Assembly (NCBI RefSeq): GCF_048077055.1
Contig: NZ_CP182236.1
Coordinates: forward strand, 2,232,001-2,296,000
DNA: 64,000 nucleotides
Origin: Egbenema bharatensis
GTDB lineage: Bacteria; Cyanobacteriota; Cyanobacteriia; Elainellales; Elainellaceae
Reading direction: 5' to 3'
Under the pieces are notes generated by a model, which did no database searches, was not told the DNA's origin, and saw only the letters and a program-made list of their open reading frames with translations. Within the stretch, counting starts at the first letter, position 1. Each line of letters begins with the position of its first letter. The translations under genes and the position numbers were made by a program. Shown one piece after another: positions 34,734 to 43,351 of the stretch.

Positions 34734-37216
34734 TCACAAAGCGGGGGATGCCAACGGTAGGGTAAACCAGAATTGTGAACCCATGCCGAGCGTACTGTCT
34801 ACGCCAATCTCACCTCCATGAGCCGCGACAATTTGCTGGCAAAGATATAACCCCAAACTTAATCCAGTCAATTGCCGTTCTTCCGTCGTCCCCATCCGCA
34901 ATTCAAACAGCCGATCGCACTGGCTGGGACTGATTCCTTTCCCATCATCTTCCACGATGCACCGCAGGCTGTCTCCTTCTATCACTGCCTTTAACGTAAC
35001 CGTAACTCCCGGCGGATTATGCTTCACGGCATTCACCAGCAGGTGGCGGAAAACCCGTTCCAGTTGCGGGCGATCGCCAGATACCGGGGGTAACGCTTCA
35101 GGGAGTTTGTTCACAAAATGGGCTTCATTTAGCTCAAACAGCGGTTTGAGATCAGTGGCAATACTTTCGACAAAGGGCAGCAGATCCAGTTTGCTGGCTT
35201 CAACCGTGATCCCTTCCGTTTTATTTTTGTAGGCTTCCAGCAGGGAGTTGAGCTTACAGAGTTGAATTTCTCCAGATTGGGTCATGCGTTCCAGCAAACC
35301 GCGCGACATGGCAATGCTGTCACCGGGCTGATTTTGCAGGTTTTTCAGCACCATCAAACTCCCCATGACGGTAGTGCGCAGGTCATGGGCAATGGCATGG
35401 ATCAACACATCCCGCAGGCGGTTTAACTCCTGCAATTCCGCCATATTTTCTTGCAGTTGCAGGGTTCTTTCAGTGACCTGATTTTCTAAATTGGCATTGA
35501 GATTCTGGACTCGCTTATAGAGTTGCCCCTGCTGAATGGCGATCGTCACCTGAGTTCCCAACTGTTCCAATAGCTCCACTTCCAGGGGTTGCCATTGGCG
35601 CGTCATGGTACATTGATTCACCACCAGCACACCAAACAGGTGAGGATTTCCCCCGTCAGAATGGACTTCGGGATTCTGCTCCATCAGGCGGTTGAGAGCC
35701 GGACAATCGCTAGTGTTCAGAACAATGGGAACGGCAATGCCAGCTTTTACTTGAAAACGATCGTGGTATTGCTTCAGGAAGGGAGAAATAGCGGATTGAG
35801 CCGTATCAGTTGCTACGCAGATTGCGTCTTGGGTGAACATTGCCTGCAATTCTTGATAAGCCTGAGTATCCGTCGTCCAGCCGATCGTGGAAGCCCAGCC
35901 CGGCACAATCGACTCTGCCACCACGCTACCCTGCCCCTCTCGATCAAAGCAGCTAAAGAAAACGCGATCGGCATGGAGAAATTGCCGCACTTCTTCCACC
36001 GTCGTCTGCAAAATGTCTTCCAGATCGAGCGACTGTCGGATCCGCATGGCCATTTCACTTAGCAAATGGTTGCGGGCTGCGGTCAGACGCAATTGGGCTT
36101 CGACGGACTGTCGAGTCGCCATGACGGCCGCCAGAATGAGAGCGGTAATCGTAATCACCCCAATGAACGCCTGCAACAGCAACACAACCTGGCTTGAATC
36201 AACTGCTTTCGCCACAAAGGGGCCACGCTCCAGAATCGTGCCGCTGATGGCAATCACGGAAAGAATAAAGCTGCTGAGAATGGTTCGGACTTGCCCAAAC
36301 CGCAGAGCCGCCCAAATAATGAACGGAATCGGCAAATACTCCAGGGGATACATGGCGATCGCCTGCCAGGCTGGGAATGGAACACAATCCAGCTCACGGC
36401 GATGAAGGAAGAGAGCCAGATCCATTTTTCTAACGCAGACGGGCGATCGGTTCCTGTGATGAAACCACTGCAATAATCTGCACTCAGACCCGATGCGTAC
36501 CCTGATTTAACCCATCGAGAATCCAAACCTGCAAACTTAAATTGATATTGATTCGCCCAATGCTGAAGTGCCAGCAGCGAGGGTGTCAGGATCAAAATGC
36601 CCATACCGTCCCCCAACCATATCGTCCACCAGTTCTGAATACTCTGCATCCAGCTCAGGTTCGCTACCCAGGAATACGTCGCTGTCCCGATCGTGGCATT
36701 GATCATCGGCGTGACAAAAACTGCCAGACCCACAAAACCCAGGACATCCCGCAACCGATCCATTGATAAACAAAATCCGAATCGCTGAAGCAGCGTAACT
36801 CCAATTACAACTTGCAGTGCACTACCCAGAGTTGATCCGGCTGACAGCAGCCAGGGCACTCCCAACGCAGCGTTTAAGCTCAATACTCCCAAAGCGACTC
36901 CAATTCCTGCCCAGCGTCCCTGCCACAACAATGCAGCAAAGGCAATTCCAGCAGGTGGCCAAACCGGGGAAGCTAATGCTCCCAGTTGCAAGATGGACAG
37001 GGATGCTCTCGCGGTTAGAAAATAGGCAAGGGCAATCAAGCCATTCACAAGCAAAAATCGCCAGAGTTGAATTCGGTTCACGGTCTTTCTGGGTGCATCA
37101 TTCGCAACATGGGTGGAAATGCCAAACTGCATAATATTTCCTACATCCTGCATCCTGCTGGTTTTCGGATTCGCCACAGTAAGCGTGACGGGAGTACATA
37201 TGAACGGGTGAGCCAT
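34734..37216 (-). CDS. MASE1-GAF sensor histidine kinase, one base missing
   Basis: A membrane sensor kinase of about 825 residues. Residues 45-330 are a MASE1 sensor with eight or so helices (LPWPPAG-like ASPVWPPAGIAFAALLWQGR, TIWLGDGMGILILTPSLLAL). Then comes a GAF domain (DLEDILQTTVEEVRQFLHAD... GVLVVNQC), a coiled linker (ENQVTERTLQLQENMAELQ), the phosphoacceptor box IAHDLRTTVMGS and the ATPase domain (DDGKGISPSQCDRLF, GLSLGLYLCQQIV). The frame changes near 36365-36375, where one C added to the ggcagg sequence gives HSQPGQAIAMYPLEYLP, the expected last MASE1 helix start. The H-box has Thr where Pro is usual. In-frame ATGs at 37153 and 37132 are alternative starts. The signal and partner regulator are unknown. 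Confidence 0.85.
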
Positions 37217-37299
37217 CGTTTTCAGGGCAGTAACCCGATATACCTAGGGTGGCGTATGAGCCAGTTTTCTAACGTCCTCCAGTTGGATGAACTGCGGGT

Positions 37300-37443
37300 G
37301 GCAAAGGGGTGAGGAGATGAGGAGGTGAGGAGAAAAGGGGTATGCGGGTATGCGGGTATGCGGGTATCCGGAAAAATAACGTACCTCGTAGGGGCACACA
37401 GCAGTGCGCCCTTACTGGACAACGGGACAACGGGACAACGGGA
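37300..37443. repeat. Mixed tandem repeats ahead of panC/cmk
   Basis: Three neighbouring tracts: gatgaggaggtgaggag near 37316-37332, tatgcgggtatgcgggtatgc (eight-base unit, about 37340-37366, four copies) and ggacaacgggacaacggga (nine-base unit, 37419-37443). Between them is a GTAGGGGCACA...TGTGCGCCC-type palindrome at 37388-37415. Confidence 0.8.
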
Positions 37444-37515
37444 TACCAAAGCAGGGAATTTGGGGATTTTGTACACTATCAACGGAGGCTTGTGTCAAAT
37501 TTGGGGGAAGGTTCG

Positions 37516-39134
37516 GTGCGCCTATTTACGACGGGGGCTGGGTTGCGCTGCTATCTCAGGCTGAATCGATCGCGCCTGGAACAGTCTGATTCAGCTCAGA
37601 TGGTGAGCGTGGGGTTAGTGCCAACGATGGGTTCTCTCCATGCTGGTCATTTAAGCTTGATTCATAGAGCCAGGCAAGAAAATGATTGGGTAGTGGTCAG
37701 TATTTTTGTCAATCCCTTGCAGTTTGGCCCCAATGAAGATTTTCAAAAATATCCCCGGACGTTGGCAGCCGATCGCGCCCTCTGTGAAGCCGCTCAAGTC
37801 GATGCAATTTTTGCCCCAACGACCGCCGAACTCTACGGCACCGACCTCCCTCCAGCTCCAGAAAAAATTACGCAAGTCCTGCCGCCAGCCAGTATGATGG
37901 CGGAATTGTGCGGTCGATTTCGCCCAGGACACTTTCCAGGTGTTACAACAGTGGTCATGAAATTATTCGCTGTGGTGCAGCCCGATCGCGCTTACTTTGG
38001 TCAAAAAGACGCTCAACAACTGGCAATCTTGAAGCAAATGGTAATGGATTTGAATGTACCGGTGGAAATCATTGTTTGTCCGATCGTCCGGGAGCCGGAT
38101 GGGCTGGCCATGAGTTCACGCAACCAGTACCTTTCTCCCGAAGAACGATCGCAGGCAACGGTGCTATACCGCAGCCTCAAGCAAGCAGAACAAGCCTTTC
38201 AGCAGGGTGCGACTCTCCGCGAAGAGCTAATCGATGCGGTGAAATCTGAACTTTCTACTGTGCCAGCGATTCAACCTCAATACATTGAACTTGTACACCC
38301 TGAGACTATGTCCCCTTTAGAGCAGATCGAAGATACCGGACTCCTGGCTGTTGCCGCACATATTGGTTCCACGCGACTCATTGACAACATCCTGCTGAAC
38401 GCCCGTAAACCAATCCTGGCGATCGATGGCCCGCCGGAGCAGGTAAATCCACTGTGGCTCGGCGAGTGGCCCAGGCATTGGGTTTGCTGTACCTGGATAC
38501 GGGAGCGATGTATCGGGCAGTCACCTGGCTTGTCCTGGAATCGGGAATTTCCGTAGAGGATGAGGCAGAAATTGCAGAGTTAGTCAGCCAATGCGAGATT
38601 ATCCTGGCTTCAGATATTGGAACTTCTGATCCCGGAGAACGGCCCCAGAACCCACTCCCCACTCCCCATGTCCGGATCAATGGACACGAAGTGACTCAGG
38701 CGATCCGCAGCCATGCCGTTACCGCCCAGGTGTCTAAAATTGCGGCCCAGGCAACGGTTCGTAAAGAGTTGGTGAAACAACAGCAAGCTTACGGACGGAA
38801 GGGGGGCATTGTGATGGATGGGCGGGATATCGGTACCCATGTTTTTCCGGATGCGGAGGTCAAGATTTTCTTAACCGCGTCAGTGGCAGAACGGGCCAGA
38901 CGACGGCAGCAGGATTTACGCAACCAAGGACAGCCTCCGATCGCCCTACCCGAGTTGGAGCGTTCGATTCAGGAGCGGGATTACCTGGACACAACTCGGC
39001 CCATCTCCCCCCTGCGGCAGGCTGAAGATGCGATCGAAATTCAAACTGATGACCTGACGATTGATGAAGTTGTCGCTAAGATTGTGCAACTTTATCAGCA
39101 GAAACTAGCAACCCTGGCAGGCGATCGGCTATAA
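37516..39134 (+). CDS. panC: Bifunctional pantothenate synthetase / CMP kinase, one base missing
   Basis: A fusion typical of cyanobacteria. The N-terminal PanC half joins pantoate and beta-alanine with ATP (VPTMGSLHAGHLSLIHRAR, VVSIFVNPLQFGPNEDFQKYP split as SIFVNPLQFGPNEDF, RPDRAYFGQKDAQQL-like PDRAYFGQKDAQQL). The C-terminal half phosphorylates CMP/dCMP (DTGAMYRAVTWL, GGIVMDGRDIGTHVFPDA, IFLTASVAERARRR). The start is GTG at 37516 (VRLFTTGAGLRCYL); the longer open frame before it is repeat DNA. The frames meet at 38430-38435: adding one G to cccgccgg restores the P-loop DGPAGAGKSTVARRV. The full protein is about 539 residues. The missing base lies in a would-be GGCC, so a read error is likely. 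Confidence 0.92.
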
Positions 39135-39466
39135 AGTCGGAAAGGCCTTGCTTTGAGTCTGTATTCTTGCGGGGTAGTTAATTCGCATTTACAAACCTGA
39201 GATTTTTGTCTCGTTTCGTAACGATTACTAAGAATTGCAAAGCTACCCCGGAGAGTGCTACAGTCCGATTTGATGTCATCACACATCTGATCTGAACCCG
39301 TCTGACCAAATGCGTCTGATCTGAACTGAATCTGATGCAATCAGCAACCCTAACCAGGTCTGATGCTGTCAGTGAACCTGGCCGAGCGCAACTTTAATGT
39401 TGGCTGGAGCAGGTATGTTGGCTGGAACAGGTTAGATACCGATCGTCCTAGATTCTACGGATTGAT
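39135..39466. other. Intergenic stretch without a recognised gene
   Basis: 330 bases between panC/cmk and the SGNH hydrolase gene. The sequence has loosely repeated tctgatctgaa / tctgatgc words (39285-39365) and tgttggctgga twice (39398-39425). No RNA gene or terminator hairpin was seen. Confidence 0.45.
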
Positions 39467-40213
39467 ATGCAAACACTGGCTACTGGCTCTGAACCGCGAT
39501 TTTCCTCCGGTGAGTCCCGATCGACGGTTATACCCCCTCACCCCTTAAGGCTCCTGGCATTGGGCGACAGCCTGATTTATGGATTTGGCGATCCCGAAGG
39601 AGGTGGATGGGTAGAACGATTACGTCGTCGGTGGATGTCGCCAGAGCAGCAGGGCCACGTCTTATATAACCTGGGAGTACGGGGCGATAAGGTAGAGCAG
39701 GTTTCCCATCGTCTGGAGCATGAGTTTCGCCATCGGGGAGAGCTACGACACCGGGTTCCCGATGGCATTATTCTCTCGGTGGGTGTGAACGATTCTGCGA
39801 GGCTCAGTCGCCCTAATGGTCGCAACTTCACCGACTTTGAAGATTTTCAAACTAATCTGCAAATTCTGCTCGATCGGGCTCAGCAACTCTGTCGAGTGTT
39901 GTTTGTGGGCATGACTCCGGTTGATCCGGTTCAAATGCCCTTTTCTGGCTGTCTGTATTACAACCACGACGATCAGTACCGCTACAAAGAAGCGACCCGT
40001 TTGGCTTGCCAACAGCGACAGATTCCCTATCTGGATATTTTTGACCTGTGGCTGGCACGGGGGCAGGACTGGTGGCAACCTCGCCTTTCCTCTGATGGCT
40101 TACACCCCAATAGTGCTGGGTATGCTGCACTGTTAGAGGATGTGCTGAATTGGGACGCAGTACAGAGATGGATCGAAGGATCTGCTCTAACCACACCGTT
40201 GAATGCTGCTTAG
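39467..40213 (+). CDS. SGNH/GDSL-family hydrolase
   Basis: A 248-residue esterase or lipase-like enzyme. The four family blocks are present: block I with the nucleophile in LLALGDSLIYGFGDPEGGGW, block II Gly in YNLGVRGDKVEQV, block III Asn in LSVGVNDSARL, and block V Asp/His in SSDGLHPNSAGYAAL. About 25 residues precede block I without a clear signal peptide, so the enzyme is probably cytosolic. The substrate is unknown; acyl-ester or carbohydrate-ester cleavage is typical. It is a single gene. Confidence 0.9.
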   Translation: MQTLATGSEPRFSSGESRSTVIPPHPLRLLALGDSLIYGFGDPEGGGWVERLRRRWMSPEQQGHVLYNLGVRGDKVEQVSHRLEHEFRHRGELRHRVPDGIILSVGVNDSARLSRPNGRNFTDFEDFQTNLQILLDRAQQLCRVLFVGMTPVDPVQMPFSGCLYYNHDDQYRYKEATRLACQQRQIPYLDIFDLWLARGQDWWQPRLSSDGLHPNSAGYAALLEDVLNWDAVQRWIEGSALTTPLNAA

Positions 40214-40236
40214 GGGCGTTTCGCGCCCCCCCTACC
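40211..40236. repeat. GTAGGGGCG-type palindrome
   Basis: taggggcgtttcgcgccccc followed by cctacc, immediately after the SGNH hydrolase stop; it could serve as a hairpin at the transcript end but no T run follows. Confidence 0.55.
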
Positions 40237-40292
40237 GAATCTGTAAACGTCATTCTGAAGTTGATATCATCTGTGCGATCGTTCAGCCTGGT

Positions 40293-40354
40293 TGACTGGG
40301 CGGGCAAGACTTCGGTTTGAGCTCAGTCGAAACGCTGCCCACCCCACAAGAAGT
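40293..40354. repeat. Dispersed GGGCGGGCAAGA/TGCCCACCCC repeat, long form
   Basis: The arms gactgggcgggcaagac and gctgcccaccccacaag enclose ttcggtttgagctcagtcga, the long-form insert in reverse orientation compared with 8964-9048. Confidence 0.75.
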
Positions 40355-40445
40355 TCATCCATAAAGGGTCAGTCTAGCCCACAAGGGGCAAGGTGCTTGC
40401 CTTACAAGGATTTAAAGATTTTGGGTTAATCATGTTCTCCAGGGT

Positions 40446-41402
40446 TTAGGACTGTTCGGCTTCGTCGCTGATGATCGATCGAATCCCTTCTACCGTGGCC
40501 GGAATGCTGCGGGGATCCATGAACATCACCTTACTGCTGGAGCTGGTGCCGATTGTGGTTCCCATGTCGATGTACTGCTGGGCCATGAGGAACTGAAGGG
40601 CTTCCCGGGCATTGGGGTCTTCCTTCAGGGTTTTGGCAATCACTTGCAGCGCTTCTGCGGTGGCCTGGGCCTTCAAGACCTGGGCATGGCGGGCAGCCTG
40701 GGCTCGAAGTACTATCGCTTCCTGCTCCGCCTTTGCTTGTAAAATCACTGCCTTTTGCATGGCTTCTGCCTCCAGCACCTGGGCATCGGCTTTCCCTCTG
40801 GCACTGTTCACAGCAGAATCTCGATCGCCTTCTGAGGTGAGAATCGAAGCTCGCTTCCGCCGTTCTGCGGACATTTGTAGCTCCATTGATTCCTGAACTG
40901 CTTTGGAGGGCACGATGTCCCGCAGCTCAACCCGCGTCACTTTAACGCCCCAGGGATCGGTGGAAATGTCCAGTTCCCGCAGCAAGACTTCATTAATTTC
41001 AGAGCGAGCCGTAAAGGTCTGATCCAGTTCTAGCTTGCCCATTTCAGCGCGGATCTGGGTTAGAACCAGGTTAACCATCGCCGCCTGGAGATTTTCGACT
41101 TTGTAGTAGGACTTTTCCAGGTCAACAATCCGCCAGTATACGACCGCATCAACCGAGATGGAAACATTATCACGGGTAATGCACTGCTGGGGCGGTACAT
41201 CCAGCACCCGTTCCCGAATGGTGGCTTGAAAGGCAATCCGTTCGACAAAGGGGACAGTAAATCTCAGTCCAGGTTCCAGCTTGCGATTGTAGCTGCCCAA
41301 CCGTTCAATCAACGCCTCATTTCCTTGATTAATGACACGAACTGAGCCAGCGAGGCCGGTTCCGCCCAGGACAAGAATCACCAGGGCATAAATAAAGTCC
41401 AT
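40446..41402 (-). CDS. SPFH-domain (stomatin/prohibitin-like) membrane protein
   Basis: A 318-residue slipin-type protein. One N-terminal helix (MDFIYALVILVLGGTGLAGS) anchors it; the SPFH domain follows (VRVINQGNEALIERLGSYNR, FVERIAFQATIRERVLDVPP split as FVERIAFQATIRERV, DNVSISVDAVVYWRIVD), then a long Ala/Glu/Lys-rich coiled coil (about residues 175-250) and the end IGTSSSSKVMFMDP. The family forms large membrane rings that organise or protect membrane proteins, as QmcA/HflK do. The ATG at 41402 has a good GGAGGT ribosome site (cctcc on the plus strand at 41409-41413). No NfeD gene is adjacent. Confidence 0.92.
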   Translation of the reverse strand: MDFIYALVILVLGGTGLAGSVRVINQGNEALIERLGSYNRKLEPGLRFTVPFVERIAFQATIRERVLDVPPQQCITRDNVSISVDAVVYWRIVDLEKSYYKVENLQAAMVNLVLTQIRAEMGKLELDQTFTARSEINEVLLRELDISTDPWGVKVTRVELRDIVPSKAVQESMELQMSAERRKRASILTSEGDRDSAVNSARGKADAQVLEAEAMQKAVILQAKAEQEAIVLRAQAARHAQVLKAQATAEALQVIAKTLKEDPNAREALQFLMAQQYIDMGTTIGTSSSSKVMFMDPRSIPATVEGIRSIISDEAEQS

Positions 41403-41578
41403 ATAGACCTCCAATAATTAACTTATGGCGATCGGGGGCAGCAGGGGCAGTGGATAGCAGGTTTAAGTCCATCCTAATCCAGTCCACCACAGACCTCCCA
41501 TCATAAATTTAAGAAACGACTGGAGACTAGTATTCCCATAATTTGCAACAATTAGCCGATCGCCCTATTCCCCAAGCC

Positions 41579-42514
41579 CTATCCTCCCAGTCCTAAGACA
41601 CTGGCTAACAGAGCCTTCTGAGCGTGCATTCGATTCTCCGCCTCATCCCAGATCCGGGATTGTGGCCCTTCCATAACGCTATCGGTAATTTCTTCACCCC
41701 GATGGGCCGGGAGACAGTGGAGGACGATCGCCTCTGAATCCGCTAAACCCAGGATGTGATCATTAATTTGATAGGGCTGAAATACTTTCATGCGATCGGC
41801 GGCTTCCTGCTCCTGGCCCATGCTGGCCCAAACGTCGGTATAGAGAATGTGGGCATCTTTAGCGGCGGCTTCTGGATCGGTCAAGACTTGCACCTCAGTG
41901 CAATCGCCTGCAATGGTTTTCGCTTTCGCCACAACTCCAGCATCCGGTTCATAGCCTGCCGGAGCAGCAATTCGGACATTCATTCCGGTCAGGGCACAGC
42001 CGAGCAGCAGGGAATTAGCCATATTATTACCATCGCCAATGTAGGTGAGGGTGCGTCCCTTCAGGCTGCCAAACTCTTCCTGAACGGTTTGCAGATCTGC
42101 CAAGACCTGACAGGGATGTTCCAAATCGGTGAGGGCATTGATCACAGGAATTTCAGCGTAACTGGCAAAGGTATCCAGTTCAGCCTGCTCAAAGGTGCGA
42201 ATCGCCAATACATCTACGTAGCGATCGAGGACACGGGCAGTGTCGATGGTGGGTTCACCCCGTCCCACCTGAGTCACGCTCACATTCAGATCAAGCACCT
42301 GTCCACCCAGTTGGTACATCGCTACAGAGAAGCTAACGCGGGTGCGAGTTGATGCCTTGGTGAAGAGTAATCCTAATACTTTGACACTCTTACACTGGGG
42401 AGCTACCTTGCCAGCCTTCATGTCGGCCGCTAACGTCAGCAAGCCCTGAATTTCATCGGCACTTAGATCCGCCATGCTCAATAGATCTCTGCCGTTTAAT
42501 GACGCTACGCTCAT
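41579..42514 (-). CDS. argF: Ornithine carbamoyltransferase
   Basis: Joins carbamoyl phosphate and ornithine to citrulline in arginine synthesis. The 311-residue product has the carbamoyl-phosphate loop FTKASTRTRVSFSVAM, the QLGG segment, DLEHPCQVLADLQTV, GDGNNMANSLLLGCAL, the ornithine-site DVWASMGQEQEA and the Cys loop VLHCLPAHRGEEI. All are intact. It is a single leftward gene with 70-180 base gaps to both neighbours. No ARG-type operator was recognised. Confidence 0.97.
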   Translation of the reverse strand: MSVASLNGRDLLSMADLSADEIQGLLTLAADMKAGKVAPQCKSVKVLGLLFTKASTRTRVSFSVAMYQLGGQVLDLNVSVTQVGRGEPTIDTARVLDRYVDVLAIRTFEQAELDTFASYAEIPVINALTDLEHPCQVLADLQTVQEEFGSLKGRTLTYIGDGNNMANSLLLGCALTGMNVRIAAPAGYEPDAGVVAKAKTIAGDCTEVQVLTDPEAAAKDAHILYTDVWASMGQEQEAADRMKVFQPYQINDHILGLADSEAIVLHCLPAHRGEEITDSVMEGPQSRIWDEAENRMHAQKALLASVLGLGG

Positions 42515-42646
42515 TCGTCTCTCAGCTTATGAATGGGTTTATGAATGGATAATGTCTTAAAACCCTAGCAGATTTCCCTGACCTGGCGTAGTGCAGTGGG
42601 TAACGAACGTTCATTTAAAGCGTTTTCTGAAATGCTTTCCTTCGCC

Positions 42647-43339
42647 TCAATCTGCAAATTGGAGATTTTCTAAAACAATGCTCGATCGCGGTTCAAACCC
42701 ATCACCATACTCGATCGGATAATGGGTGACGACATAGAAGGTGTAATCCCCCTCTTGCCCGATATAGATCGAACCGACCGACATCTCTGAATTTTGATCC
42801 CTATGCTGGTAAATCAGCTTTTCCGTTGCCCAGGGATAGCTGACGATGTTGGTGCGATCGACCAATTCCCACTGATTGTTCACCAGTAGCCCCTGCTCAC
42901 CTAATACTAAGTCCTGGATCGCTTCCAGACTCACCGAGCGATGGGGGAAGAAAACCTTGACATACGCTTCGTCATCTTTGGTTCCAGTCGGGCTGAAGTA
43001 AAATTGTGCGATCGTGGATTGATGAGATTCCGATTGAGCCACCTCTGGGGTAAATCCGGACACCGGATAGTAGGTCGTAAACGGCAGTGCATCCTGCTGA
43101 AACAGTTGCAGCTCCATCTGGGTTGCCTGTCCTTCTAGATTGACGGTGACAATTTTGCGGCTGGAGCGGGCCCTGCCGCCATGAGGACTGGAGCCATTGG
43201 ACTGCCCAGGATTTGAGACGATCGGCTCGGTTGAGCTAATCGGAGGATACAATTTGCCATTCTGAAGCGACACGCAAGCCGTTGTGGCAGTCAGCATCGC
43301 GCCAAATAATAGAGCATGTCTAGTATTGCGGGATTTCAT
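42647..43339 (-). CDS. Exported lipoprotein-like hypothetical protein
   Basis: A 230-residue protein with signal MKSRNTRHALLFGAMLTATT and a possible lipobox (TTACVS, Cys22). A Ser/Gly/Pro-rich linker to about residue 60 is followed by a compact alpha/beta-type domain (VTVNLEGQATQMELQLFQQ, LPFTTYYPVSGFTPEV, DEAYVKVFFPHRSVSLEAI, VGSIYIGQEGDYTFYVVTHY). No known motif is present. The start lies 12 bases from the leuS stop on the same strand, so it is probably co-transcribed downstream of leuS. Function unknown. Confidence 0.75.
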   Translation of the reverse strand: MKSRNTRHALLFGAMLTATTACVSLQNGKLYPPISSTEPIVSNPGQSNGSSPHGGRARSSRKIVTVNLEGQATQMELQLFQQDALPFTTYYPVSGFTPEVAQSESHQSTIAQFYFSPTGTKDDEAYVKVFFPHRSVSLEAIQDLVLGEQGLLVNNQWELVDRTNIVSYPWATEKLIYQHRDQNSEMSVGSIYIGQEGDYTFYVVTHYPIEYGDGFEPRSSIVLENLQFAD

Positions 43340-43351
43340 TTTACGTCTCCG

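Noticed and set aside
37342..37515. 58-codon extension of PanC
   Set aside because: Encoded by tandem repeats; the GTG at 37516 starts the expected MRLFTT-like sequence.
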